A DNA stretch of 18,842 nucleotides from an uncultured Flavobacteriia bacterium (GCA_946482495.1 CAMLRV010000018.1:1-18842), one strand, 5' to 3'; shown: positions 8,301-15,682, counted from the first letter of the stretch. The notes: a model not told the origin generated them from the letters alone. Numbers and translations: made by a program.

Positions 8301-8771
8301 ATGAAGATAAATCACTTACAAATAGAGATTGACGGTATAGACAAAGAAATTCTTCGTAACCTTATGGAAGATGCCAGAAAACCTATTCTTCAAATTGCTA
8401 ATAAATTAGGTATTTCAGGAGCTGCCATTCACCAACGTTTGAAGAAGCTAGAACAAGCTGGTGTGATTTCAGGTTCTAAATATGTGGTGAATAATAAAGT
8501 GTTAGGCTATAAAACTATGGCGTTTATTGGTATTTATTTAGACAAAGCTTCTAGTAATACGGAAACTGTTAAAGAGCTAAAAAAAATCCCAGAAGTATTA
8601 GAATGTCACTATACCACTGGGAATTGGAGTATTTTAACCAAAATTATTTGTAGAGACAACGAACACTTAATGCAATTATTGAATGATAAAATTCAAAGCA
8701 TTAAAGGTGTTTCACGTACGGAAACATATATTTCTTTAGAACAACAAATTGAAAGACAAATTCAATTGTAA
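8301..8771 (+). CDS. Lrp/AsnC family transcriptional regulator
   Basis: A 156-residue regulator. An N-terminal winged helix-turn-helix spans about residues 10-60 (DGIDKEILRNLMEDARKP, then IANKLGISGAAIHQRLKKLE as recognition helix and VISGSKYVVN as wing). A C-terminal ligand-binding RAM domain follows, with the LECHYTTGNWSILTKIIC core near 97-114. Family members form octamers and sense amino acids. The family name is secure; the effector is not. Its position directly behind a saccharopine-dehydrogenase-like gene suggests lysine or a lysine-pathway intermediate as the signal, with that gene as a target (inference). A terminator hairpin separates the two genes. Confidence 0.93.
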   Translation: MKINHLQIEIDGIDKEILRNLMEDARKPILQIANKLGISGAAIHQRLKKLEQAGVISGSKYVVNNKVLGYKTMAFIGIYLDKASSNTETVKELKKIPEVLECHYTTGNWSILTKIICRDNEHLMQLLNDKIQSIKGVSRTETYISLEQQIERQIQL

Positions 8772-8775
8772 GTGT

Positions 8776-8798
8776 GATTTACGATTTTTGATTTACGA
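8776..8798 (+). repeat. Short direct repeat GATTTACGA x2
   Basis: Two identical 9-base copies (8776-8784 and 8790-8798) are separated by TTTTT in the 47-base gap between the Lrp gene and a small membrane protein gene. This could be a slippage-type duplication or a regulator site; neither is shown. Confidence 0.5.
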
Positions 8799-8818
8799 AA
8801 TTAAAAACAATAATTCTG

Positions 8819-9082
8819 ATGAAAAGAAACTTGATAAGAGTAGTAATTTTTTACATATTATATGTTCTAACATGTGTTTTTACTGAGATGTTATCGCCAA
8901 GTGTTCATGGTCCTGGATTAAGTTTTTTCATGTTTCTATTTTTTGGATGTATTTCTATTTTAATGTTACTATTCGATTTAGGTAAGCTCATTAATGGAAG
9001 TAAAGAATACAAGTTAAATACTTTTGTGCATTTAACTTTTTACGGCTTAATTGTATTTTTAATTTATTATTTAAAAGCTTAA
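8819..9082 (+). CDS. Small three-helix membrane protein, unknown function
   Basis: An 87-residue protein with hydrophobic segments near residues 6-23, 34-53 and 67-85, a short outside loop (EMLSPSVHGPGLS) and positively charged ends. I do not recognise a family. The composition and charge pattern are those of a real inner-membrane protein. It starts 47 bases after the Lrp gene with no terminator between, so the two may be co-transcribed. Its stop codon overlaps that of the convergent response regulator within the palindrome TTAA (9079-9082). Confidence 0.7.
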   Translation: MKRNLIRVVIFYILYVLTCVFTEMLSPSVHGPGLSFFMFLFFGCISILMLLFDLGKLINGSKEYKLNTFVHLTFYGLIVFLIYYLKA

Positions 9083-9720
9083 ATGCAAACAATTTTGTTT
9101 TTAATAGCATATAAAACCAAACCAATTCTGGTTTTTAGTTCTAGTTTTTGAAATAAATTTTCTCGGTAACCGTCTATTGTTTTTGGACTTAAGCACATAC
9201 CATCTGCAATTTCTTTATATGTTTTTTCGGTACAAGCTAATCGGATAAATTCTACTTCTCTATCTTTTAAAACGATTTTGTTTTCGTTTTGGTTTAATTT
9301 GTTTATTAAAAATCCAGAAACAATTTCGGTATAGTAAAACCCTTTGTTATGTACTTCTAATAAAGCTTCTTTAAATGTTTTCGGATCGGTATCTTTCAAT
9401 AAATAGCCTTTGGCACCATTCGTAATCATTTTCATGATGGTGTCTTCATCATCGTTTACGGACAAGGCTAAAACTTTTAAATCTGAATGATTTTCTTTAA
9501 TCCATTTCATCGTTTCAATTCCATCCATAATTGGCATATTAACATCTAATAGCACAATGTTTGGAATTTCGATATTTTCTGTTTCAAATGCGGTGATAAA
9601 TTCTTTACCATTGGGGTAACTTCCAATCACTTCGAATTCTTTGTATTTACTTATTAAAAAAGAGAGTGATTGAGAGAATAATAAATGATCATCTACAATT
9701 ATTATTTTAATTTTTTCCAT
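9079..9720 (-). CDS. NarL/LuxR-type response regulator
   Basis: A 213-residue two-component output protein. The receiver domain (residues 3-120) has the acidic pair Asp10-Asp11, phospho-acceptor Asp59 in VLLDVNMPIMDG, the switch Ser87 and Lys109 in GYLLKDTD. A LuxR-type helix-turn-helix follows at about 148-213 (LKDREVEFIRLACTEKTYKE, then SPKTIDGYRENLFQKL). All key receiver residues are intact. It starts 6 bases behind the histidine kinase gene, its obvious partner. The DNA target is unknown. Autoregulation and control of the neighbouring protease cluster are both possible but not shown. Confidence 0.95.
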   Translation of the reverse strand: MEKIKIIIVDDHLLFSQSLSFLISKYKEFEVIGSYPNGKEFITAFETENIEIPNIVLLDVNMPIMDGIETMKWIKENHSDLKVLALSVNDDEDTIMKMITNGAKGYLLKDTDPKTFKEALLEVHNKGFYYTEIVSGFLINKLNQNENKIVLKDREVEFIRLACTEKTYKEIADGMCLSPKTIDGYRENLFQKLELKTRIGLVLYAIKNKIVCI

Positions 9721-9726
9721 GATTTT

Positions 9727-10512
9727 TTATATATTTTTCTCTTCTTTTATCGGATAATCTATCATTAAAATTGTTCCATTATTGTTGGAATAAATAGTTA
9801 AACTTGCACCAATTAAATCGGCTCTAGTATAAATATTGGATAAACCTGAGCCTTTTTTACTTTTTTCTACGTTGAAGCCTTTTCCGGTATCAATGATGTC
9901 AATTTTACAATTCTTTTCGGTAAACAAAATATTTATTGTTATAGAATCACTGTGTGAATGTCTTAATATATTTGATATAGATTCCTGTAAAATTCTATAA
10001 ATAATAGTTTGATGTTCCGAGTTTATTTTTTTTAGTTCTCCATTAATATGTACTTCACATTTAATTTTTTTAAGGGCTTTTATTCTATCTAAATCTTCTG
10101 AAATTGCAGTAATGAAATTGGTGTTTAGAAAAAGATCACCATTCATTATTTTAGATAATACACGAATTTCATTTAAAGATTTTGTAACTAATTCTTTTAT
10201 TTCTTTAAGTTCTGAAATTGAATATTTGTCGTTGTCTTCAATAATGATATTCATCTGCATGAGTGCTACTGAAAGAATTTGTCCGACATTATCATGTAAT
10301 TCCCGACTTACATTTGTTAAAGTTTGTTCTTTAATTTCAATTTTCGACTTAGTTAATTCAGATTGAAAAAGTAATTCTGCTTCTAACTTATCCGTTAAAA
10401 ATTTTGTTTTCTTCTTCTGAAAAAAAAAGAACAAAATAAATACAGTCAGTAATAGTGTAAATAATACTATACTAAAGGAAATTACTAATAATTGTATTTC
10501 TTCTCGCTGCAT
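9727..10512 (-). CDS. Sensor histidine kinase (HisKA_3 type)
   Basis: A 261-residue kinase with one transmembrane helix (about residues 7-31), a charged coiled-coil-like linker, the H-box VSRELHDNVGQ (phospho-His73) and a HATPase domain with N-box QESISNILRH, G1 box DTGKGF and G2 box GSGLSNIYTRA. There is almost no extracytoplasmic domain, so sensing probably comes from the neighbouring membrane protein or the membrane itself. I start it at the ATG at 10512. A TTG at 10533 would add seven residues but is a weaker start. The reading frame overlaps the end of the upstream membrane-protein gene by 28 bases, suggesting translational coupling. Confidence 0.93.
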   Translation of the reverse strand: MQREEIQLLVISFSIVLFTLLLTVFILFFFFQKKKTKFLTDKLEAELLFQSELTKSKIEIKEQTLTNVSRELHDNVGQILSVALMQMNIIIEDNDKYSISELKEIKELVTKSLNEIRVLSKIMNGDLFLNTNFITAISEDLDRIKALKKIKCEVHINGELKKINSEHQTIIYRILQESISNILRHSHSDSITINILFTEKNCKIDIIDTGKGFNVEKSKKGSGLSNIYTRADLIGASLTIYSNNNGTILMIDYPIKEEKNI

Positions 10513-11132
10513 ATAAAACCTATTAAAAAACAACTGTGCATTAACAAATTTAATATAAATAAAACAAATCTAAAGATGGTCATATTCGTATCAATCAAGA
10601 AAAAATGATTGGCCAACATGTAGGGTAAAAAAGGAACATGAAAAGCTAAAATGCCGAGTACAAACCAAAAATAGATTGATTTTTTAAAGTTTAGAATGTT
10701 TTCTGAGCTAAATATTTCTAATAAATACAAGCACGATAAAAACAAAATTATTATTACACCTATTGCAAAAACACTCGTTAAAGTACTACTAAGATTGTTT
10801 TCAATAAACAATAAATTTACAAAATACGTACTAATGAAAAGCAGTAAGAATATTAATGCAATTTTCTTATTCTTTATCTTAATTAGCAATAATTTTAATA
10901 AAATGATATAATATGAAAAACTAATTAAGATGTAAAAATTGTAAATTGGATAATTGATACAGCCTGTCCATTCTGTAAAATTTAAACCAATATAATCTAT
11001 AATAAAAGCTATCCAAATGAAAGCTAATAGAGATTTAGCTTTATTATTTGGAAGTTTGAAATAGAAAAATATTCCTGGAATTCCTGATAATAAAGCTAAA
11101 TAAATAGTATAAGAGTTTAAATTTTGTAACAT
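10485..11132 (-). CDS. Seven-helix membrane protein, unknown function
   Basis: A 215-residue protein with about seven hydrophobic helices (near residues 8-26, 34-50, 62-84, 90-110, 117-141, 150-173 and 183-207) and no large soluble domain. I recognise no named family. It sits between a 144-residue soluble protein and a histidine kinase that lacks its own sensor domain, starting 3 bases after the former and overlapping the latter. An input or sensor subunit for the kinase is the most economical role, but this is inference from context only. The gene is very AT-rich, mostly because of its Phe, Leu, Ile and Tyr content. Confidence 0.8.
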   Translation of the reverse strand: MLQNLNSYTIYLALLSGIPGIFFYFKLPNNKAKSLLAFIWIAFIIDYIGLNFTEWTGCINYPIYNFYILISFSYYIILLKLLLIKIKNKKIALIFLLLFISTYFVNLLFIENNLSSTLTSVFAIGVIIILFLSCLYLLEIFSSENILNFKKSIYFWFVLGILAFHVPFLPYMLANHFFLIDTNMTIFRFVLFILNLLMHSCFLIGFICSEKKYNY

Positions 11133-11135
11133 ATT

Positions 11136-11570
11136 TTATTGTGGATACGTTATTTTTGGAGGATTACCAATCCCACCATAATTTAGGGGTTCAATTTCTG
11201 TAACATCTACATTTACTTCTACAGATGTATTCGCGTCTAAACTTTTTTCTAAATTACCAGAAATTTTCTTTTTTGTTGGCGACAGAAATATAGTTGTTAA
11301 ACCCGCTTTTTCTTTATATTTCAAACCATCTTCTGGATACACTCCGATATAAAATCTAATTCCGTTTATTTCAATTCCTTTTTCAATTCCCTTAGTTTTT
11401 ATATAATTAATGTAATTCTCTAATTCTTCAATAGAATACCAAACTGCATTTGTATCTTCTTTACCAATATTCGATAAAATTAAACCTGATCTTTTTTCAT
11501 TATATCTTTTGTTTAAATCAAGTGCCAATTCACTCGTTATTAATTGAGTTGGTTCATCAAATTGTTTCAT
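11136..11570 (-). CDS. Conserved-looking soluble protein of unknown function, first gene of the signalling operon
   Basis: A 144-residue protein with no signal peptide or membrane helix. It has a helical N-terminal half (TSELALDLNKRYNEKRSG, then VWYSIEELENYINYIKTKG), a beta-like segment GIRFYIGVYPED, and an ending NYGGIGNPPKITYP. I cannot assign a family. It probably folds as one alpha/beta domain. An in-frame ATG at 11615 exists, but the promoter box (11595-11602) lies inside that extension, so the ATG at 11570 is the likely start. Only 3 bases separate its stop from the seven-helix protein gene, so it belongs to the kinase/regulator operon and may modulate that pathway. Confidence 0.78.
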   Translation of the reverse strand: MKQFDEPTQLITSELALDLNKRYNEKRSGLILSNIGKEDTNAVWYSIEELENYINYIKTKGIEKGIEINGIRFYIGVYPEDGLKYKEKAGLTTIFLSPTKKKISGNLEKSLDANTSVEVNVDVTEIEPLNYGGIGNPPKITYPQ

Positions 11571-11594
11571 TTTTTTAGTTTTTAGTTTATAATA

Positions 11595-11626
11595 CAAATT
11601 TAATTTTTTAGTCATTTTCTGAACAA
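11595..11626 (-). promoter_or_regulatory. Promoter of the leftward signalling operon
   Basis: The minus strand carries TTG (11624-11626), a 21-base spacer and TAAATTTG (11595-11602), a good Bacteroidota promoter. It predicts a leader of roughly 20 bases before the ATG at 11570 and decides that start. Confidence 0.65.
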
Positions 11627-11795
11627 GGGGAAAAACCCCCTTTTTCGTTCCGTATTTATCTGCGAAACTTCAAATAAATTTCCCTAAAAGCAATCCCGCT
11701 AAAGCCCTTTTAAAAAATCAGGAAATCAGCTCTACCTCAGAAAAATAAAAGGTTCCAATTTTACAAAATCAAAATCACCTTAAGAATTGAGGTAG

Positions 11796-11823
11796 TACAT
11801 AAGTAATAATGTAGTATTAATAC
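11796..11823. promoter_or_regulatory. Two adjacent inverted repeats upstream of the caspase gene, possible operator
   Basis: TACAT, 8 bases, ATGTA (11796-11813) is followed directly by the perfect 10-base palindrome GTATTAATAC (11814-11823), about 85 bases before the caspase ATG. Symmetry and position suit a dimeric regulator, for example the neighbouring LuxR-type protein, but AT-rich DNA produces such repeats by chance. Confidence 0.3.
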
Positions 11824-11889
11824 AGTGTTATAAATGTAAGAAATTCTTTATCAAATATAACAAGTGTTTTTTGATTAACAATTAATAAC

Positions 11890-11906
11890 AATTTAAATTT
11901 TGAAAT
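11890..11906 (+). repeat. 17-base leader repeat, first copy
   Basis: AATTTAAATTTTGAAAT directly precedes the caspase start codon, with one base between, and is repeated exactly at 18354-18370. Confidence 0.6.
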
Positions 11907-11907
11907 T

Positions 11908-12750
11908 ATGGCTAAGAAAGCTTTAGTAGTGGGCATCAACGATTATGCTCCTATAGGGGTTGGAGGACCCGATTTAAACGGATGTGTGAATGACGCACGA
12001 GACATGGCAAACACTTTAGTAATATGTGGTTTCCCAGCTTTAAGCGTAAGAATTTTAACGAATCAGAACGCAACAAAAGCAAATATCGTTTCTAATTTAA
12101 CCAACTTAGTAACTACGAGTAAAAAAGGCGATTCTATTGTGTTTTACTATTCAGGTCATGGTACAAGAGTAGCGAATATCGGAAGTGATTTTGAAGTAGA
12201 TGGTTTAGATGATGCTATTTGTCCACACGATTTTGCCTCAGCAGGTGTAATGCGTGATGATGAATTCGCGGCCATACTAAGTCAACTTCCTGCCGGAGTC
12301 AATATGGATGTGATTTTTGATTGCTGCCATTCAGGAACTGGAACTAGAAAAATGAGTTTGGTGGATTTAGACGGAAATCCAACAAATGAAGCAGCCAGAT
12401 TTATTGAGCCAAATTTAGAAGATGAGTTTTACTTCAATCACTCTAAAGAATTAGTTGAGGTTAAAAAAACTAGTAAAAAAGGAACCAAACAACTTACTGC
12501 AACTTCTATGAATCATTCACTTTTTGCAGCTTGTAAAGATAGTCAAGTGGCCATGGAAGGAAATATGGGCGGAGTAACTCGTGGTTATTTCACATATAAT
12601 TTATGTAAAATCTTAAGAGCCACAAATGGTAACATTAAGAGAAACGCTTTAGATTCTCAAATATCAAATGCTTTATCTGCAATGGGTGCGGCTCAAATCA
12701 ATCAAACAGAAGGGAAAAGAACCGAATTAAATCAAAATATCTTTTTATAA
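11908..12750 (+). CDS. Metacaspase-like cysteine protease (peptidase C14, caspase fold)
   Basis: A 280-residue protein that opens with KALVVGINDYAP and LNGCVNDARDM, a typical bacterial metacaspase start. The catalytic dyad is visible: His84 in YYSGHGTR and Cys140 in FDCCHSG. A p10-like part follows a basic linker (residues about 180-196, rich in Lys) and contains LFAACKDSQVAMEG and RGYFTYNLCKIL. Metacaspases cut after Arg or Lys, unlike animal caspases. There is no signal peptide, so it should act in the cytosol. It is the first gene of the cluster, 20 bases ahead of a serine protease gene, and could be the activating protease. Both catalytic residues are intact. Confidence 0.93.
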   Translation: MAKKALVVGINDYAPIGVGGPDLNGCVNDARDMANTLVICGFPALSVRILTNQNATKANIVSNLTNLVTTSKKGDSIVFYYSGHGTRVANIGSDFEVDGLDDAICPHDFASAGVMRDDEFAAILSQLPAGVNMDVIFDCCHSGTGTRKMSLVDLDGNPTNEAARFIEPNLEDEFYFNHSKELVEVKKTSKKGTKQLTATSMNHSLFAACKDSQVAMEGNMGGVTRGYFTYNLCKILRATNGNIKRNALDSQISNALSAMGAAQINQTEGKRTELNQNIFL

Positions 12751-12770
12751 CTAAATAAACAATTAAAATC

Positions 12771-13697
12771 ATGGAAACAACAAATCCAATTCTTTGCGAA
12801 GAATTAAAAAAAGCAAAAGGCGTAAAAGCAAAAAAAGCAGCTTCAAACTTGGAAGAAATTGAAGCAATAGGGATTAAAAGTTTAGAAGGAACTAAAAAAG
12901 CTATCGAAAAAACAGAAGGTTTTACACCTGAGAATTTAGATGTAGAGTTTATTCCTAAGGCAGTAAAAAACACCAAGTTCATTGACAGAGAAACGTTCAT
13001 GCAAGAAAAAGGAAGCAAAACTATTTTTGGCCCAGATCAAAGAACTGTATACAATTCAATGACTTATCCTTGGAATTGCGTTGGAAGAGTTCAAACAGAA
13101 CTTGGAATTGCAAGTGGTGTAATGATTGGACCTCGTCACGTATTAACTTGTGCACACGTTATCAAATTTTTAGCAAACGGAACTACGGGATGGGTGAAGT
13201 TCTCGCCAATGTACTACAATGGTCCAAATGCTACTTATGGAACCGCAAATAGTATCAAAACTTTCTACAAATACAAAGTAAGTGGGCCAACTATCGATGC
13301 AACTGAATCAAAATTTGATTATGTAGTGGTGGTTTTAGATAGAAACTTAGGGAATACTACAGGTTGGATGGGAGCAACAGCATATACTGACTCTTGGGAC
13401 GGTGGCGCTTACTGGACACACGCTGGTTATCCGGTTGATTTAACAGCAGGAGAAAGACCAACTTATCAAACAAATATTGCCTTAAATGGAGATGATGCAA
13501 CTTCAGATAAAGCACAAGCACTTTACCATACTGGAGATGTATGGCCAGGTCAAAGTGGTGGACCATTTTGGGGATACTGGGGAACCACTCCAAATGTAGT
13601 AGGAGTACAAAGCTGGCAAAATAGTTCTACGAACGCTGCAAGTGGAGGATCTGACTTGGTTGATTTAGTAAATCAAGCTAGAACACAATATCCTTAA
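12771..13697 (+). CDS. Trypsin-fold serine protease with pro-region (V8/glutamyl endopeptidase-like)
   Basis: A 308-residue protein. Residues 1-83 form a charged, Lys/Glu-rich helical pro-region with no signal peptide. The protease domain runs from about 84 to the end, with the S1 triad His129 (LTCAHV), Asp183 (KFDYVVVVLD) and Ser262 (PGQSGGPFW). The domain start TIFGPDQRTVYNSMTYPW resembles the mature N-terminus of Bacillus glutamyl endopeptidases (IGSDDR...TxxYP). A late His (THAGYP, His217) sits where such enzymes often have a pocket residue. Lys83 directly precedes the mature start and would suit cutting by a basic-specific metacaspase. It lies between the caspase gene and the helical-module genes. 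Confidence 0.92.
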   Translation: METTNPILCEELKKAKGVKAKKAASNLEEIEAIGIKSLEGTKKAIEKTEGFTPENLDVEFIPKAVKNTKFIDRETFMQEKGSKTIFGPDQRTVYNSMTYPWNCVGRVQTELGIASGVMIGPRHVLTCAHVIKFLANGTTGWVKFSPMYYNGPNATYGTANSIKTFYKYKVSGPTIDATESKFDYVVVVLDRNLGNTTGWMGATAYTDSWDGGAYWTHAGYPVDLTAGERPTYQTNIALNGDDATSDKAQALYHTGDVWPGQSGGPFWGYWGTTPNVVGVQSWQNSSTNAASGGSDLVDLVNQARTQYP

Positions 13698-13707
13698 AAT
13701 TTAGAAA

Positions 13708-14067
13708 ATGGAAACTGAAAAAACTATCGAGGAAATTTTTGAAGATGTTTCAGATGTAAATCAACTTCAATATCTGAAGGATAAACTTGGTCAAGCCAAA
13801 AAAGATAAAAATGGAGAAATCCAAGTATTTCCATCGCCAAAATTTTCAAAATATTTAGAACTGAAACAAAAATATAATGAATTGTCTTCCCATCTAAATA
13901 CTGTTAAAAGTAATGTTGAAAATGGAGATGTAAATGCTATGACAGAGATCAATTTTTCAGGAGCTACACATATGAAAAAAATCGAAAATGCTCTTAAACT
14001 ATGGACTAGTATAGGGTATAAAAATGAAGTTGAAAAAATTATTTCGCTAAGCGAAAAAATAAATTAA
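13708..14067 (+). CDS. Small helical protein sharing a module with the next gene
   Basis: A 119-residue, highly charged, helical protein starting 10 bases after the serine protease gene. Residues 39-112 align without gaps to residues 189-262 of the 516-residue protein encoded next, with 29 of 74 identities by hand count, including FPSP, KYLE, ALK-x-W and IGYK-x(3)-EK. Everything else of the larger protein is missing, so this is a stand-alone copy of that module. It has no signal peptide, no enzyme motif and no membrane helix. It may bind or hold back the larger relatives, but nothing shows that directly. An expressed gene is more likely than a remnant, because the frame is intact and has its own A-rich start. 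Confidence 0.82.
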   Translation: METEKTIEEIFEDVSDVNQLQYLKDKLGQAKKDKNGEIQVFPSPKFSKYLELKQKYNELSSHLNTVKSNVENGDVNAMTEINFSGATHMKKIENALKLWTSIGYKNEVEKIISLSEKIN

Positions 14068-14122
14068 TAGGTGCAGTCCGAAAAGCCTTTAAAAGAGTAG
14101 GAGTAACTAAAAATTTAATATT

Positions 14123-15673
14123 ATGCCAGATTTTACACCAATGCCTGATGAAAAAGACTTTTTAAACTATTTATTAGGCGATGTTTTTAAAAAAATGACT
14201 AATGGAGGAGACGCCAAAATGTTAGGGCCAAACAACTTTATTGCTTGGGAACCAGTTCCTGTAGTCATGGATCCAGAAGCATTTGATTATGCTTTAAAAG
14301 GTTTTTTTGGAGCTACTCCAAAATTAGAAAATATGTCAGATGAAGAGTATGAAGATGCTAGAAGTTCTAAAAAATATAGCAAGTATGCTTATTCAGAAGA
14401 ATTTGCCAGAATAGCAGATCAAATTCCGAGTATGATTCCAGAAATTGACCCTGCTACAGGAGCTAGAAAATTTACCATTTTTAGTCCACATCCTGACCAT
14501 ACAAAATCAAATGTTTATAGTGATGTTTTGGATTATTGCGTTGTTAAAAATTCAAAAATCGATCCTAAAGTGGAAAAGAAATTAGAGACTTTAAGAAAAC
14601 AAATCGTTACTATTAAAAAATTAGCAAACCCTGATTTTGATGATACGGTTGTAGAACATCCAGAAGATAATCCGAAATTTATCTATCAATCTTTCCCTTC
14701 TCCACAATACGTGAAGTATTTAGAGTATGAAGCGTTATATTATGAACAAGAAGATAAATTAACAGATTTACAAAAAAGAGTAGCTGACGGTGAAGCTGAT
14801 GCGATGTCGGAAATGGCTATCAATGGTAGAAACTACATCAAAAGAAGAGATGATGCTTTAAAACGTTGGGAAGGTATCGGTTATAAAGGGAAAATTGAAA
14901 AAGCTTTAAATTATATTGATGAAATTGAAAGTAGTAATTTCATTACGATTAAAAAGCGTTATGAGTCGGAACTTTTAGCAGCAAAAAGAACTGGTTTAGG
15001 TGGTATGAATACTTATTACTTCTCTCAACCTGTACCAGCAAGTACTTTAGCTAATTCAACAAAATGGTTAGAGTATAAATTTAGTAAAAGTGAATTCGAT
15101 TCAAATTACAAAAGCACAACACACAGCTGGAGTGCAGCAGCAAGTTTTGCAGGAATGGTTAATGTAGGCGGAACTGGAAAACATAAAAGAATCGATTCTA
15201 CTTATAACTTCAATGAATTTGAAATGTCCTTTAAAATTGGAAAATGTTATGTGTCAAGTCCATGGTTTGGTAGTACGTTCCTTAAATCTCGTTATTGGAA
15301 ATACTCAAAAAATGGAGCTGAAATTTTAAACAACCAAATGATTAGCGATGGTAATGGTAAAGGTTTATTACCTGCTGTTACAACAGAATTATATTTTATT
15401 TCTGATTTAAAAATTGGTTTTAAAAAGAATTCTACTTCATACAAAAGAGCTGAAGATGAAGTTAACGCAGGAGCACATTTAGCAATTGGTCCTTTCATGT
15501 TTGGAGGTACTTATGGGTATCAAGATACTCGTGTAAATAGTACGGGTAAAAAAGAAGAACAAGGATTGTCTTCTGGAGGAATTTTACTTTTAGGAAGAAA
15601 ATGTAACATTCTTGATTTATCGCCAAACCCACTTCCATCAATTAAAGATGACGAATGGGTAGAGGTTAACTAA
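14123..15673 (+). CDS. Uncharacterised protein with helical module and Ser/Gly-rich beta region
   Basis: A 516-residue protein of a layout I know only as uncharacterised. It has an N-terminal part rich in Phe and Pro (1-130), a helical region (145-270) ending in ALKRWEGIGYKGKIEKAL, then a predicted beta-rich C-terminal half. That half has a Ser/Thr/Ala/Gly stretch (328-360, SWSAAASFAGMVNVGG), PWF-x(4)-LKSRYW (380-392), LLPAVTTELYFISDLKI (415-431), AIGPFMFGGTYGY (454-466) and a hydrophobic strand before GRKC (491-494) and a Pro-rich tail. There is no signal peptide. The small-residue, alternating pattern is like that of membrane-inserting hairpins, so a membrane-active role is plausible but unproven. 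A strong terminator follows. Confidence 0.88.
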   Translation: MPDFTPMPDEKDFLNYLLGDVFKKMTNGGDAKMLGPNNFIAWEPVPVVMDPEAFDYALKGFFGATPKLENMSDEEYEDARSSKKYSKYAYSEEFARIADQIPSMIPEIDPATGARKFTIFSPHPDHTKSNVYSDVLDYCVVKNSKIDPKVEKKLETLRKQIVTIKKLANPDFDDTVVEHPEDNPKFIYQSFPSPQYVKYLEYEALYYEQEDKLTDLQKRVADGEADAMSEMAINGRNYIKRRDDALKRWEGIGYKGKIEKALNYIDEIESSNFITIKKRYESELLAAKRTGLGGMNTYYFSQPVPASTLANSTKWLEYKFSKSEFDSNYKSTTHSWSAAASFAGMVNVGGTGKHKRIDSTYNFNEFEMSFKIGKCYVSSPWFGSTFLKSRYWKYSKNGAEILNNQMISDGNGKGLLPAVTTELYFISDLKIGFKKNSTSYKRAEDEVNAGAHLAIGPFMFGGTYGYQDTRVNSTGKKEEQGLSSGGILLLGRKCNILDLSPNPLPSIKDDEWVEVN

Positions 15674-15682
15674 TCCACTAAT

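Larger units (their letters stand above)
11616..11907. other. Divergent intergenic region between the signalling operon and the protease cluster
   Basis: About 290 bases without a convincing gene. It holds the -33 part of the leftward promoter; a small hairpin AAGGGG/CCCCTT (11625-11630 and 11637-11642) followed by T; a more GC-rich stretch (11641-11710); and two inverted repeats at 11796-11823. Ahead of the caspase gene there is no perfect TAnnTTTG box; the closest is TTG (11871-11873), 20 bases, TAAATTTTG (11894-11902), which is one base too long and very near the ATG. Confidence 0.6.

Noticed and set aside
10112..10366. An 84-codon plus-strand frame inside the histidine kinase gene
   Set aside because: It is antisense to the H-box region of a clear kinase and has no start context or family features of its own.
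11571..11615. N-terminal extension of the 144-residue protein to an ATG at 11615
   Set aside because: The predicted TAAATTTG promoter box (11595-11602) lies within it, so the message would begin downstream of that ATG.
11625..11645. Hairpin with T tail as a genuine terminator of an unseen rightward gene
   Set aside because: The genes to its left are all leftward and no rightward frame ends before it. The stem is only six base pairs, so I mention it in the intergenic description but do not call a terminator.
11616..11907. A small RNA, tRNA or phage attachment site in the long intergenic gap
   Set aside because: I found no cloverleaf, no duplicated tRNA end and no direct repeat pair flanking the cluster apart from the 17-base leader repeat, which adjoins start codons rather than cluster ends.
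12698..13018. A 106-codon open frame on the minus strand across the caspase/protease junction
   Set aside because: It lies antisense to two well-supported genes and its translation has no recognisable domain; it is explained by the codon composition of the plus strand.
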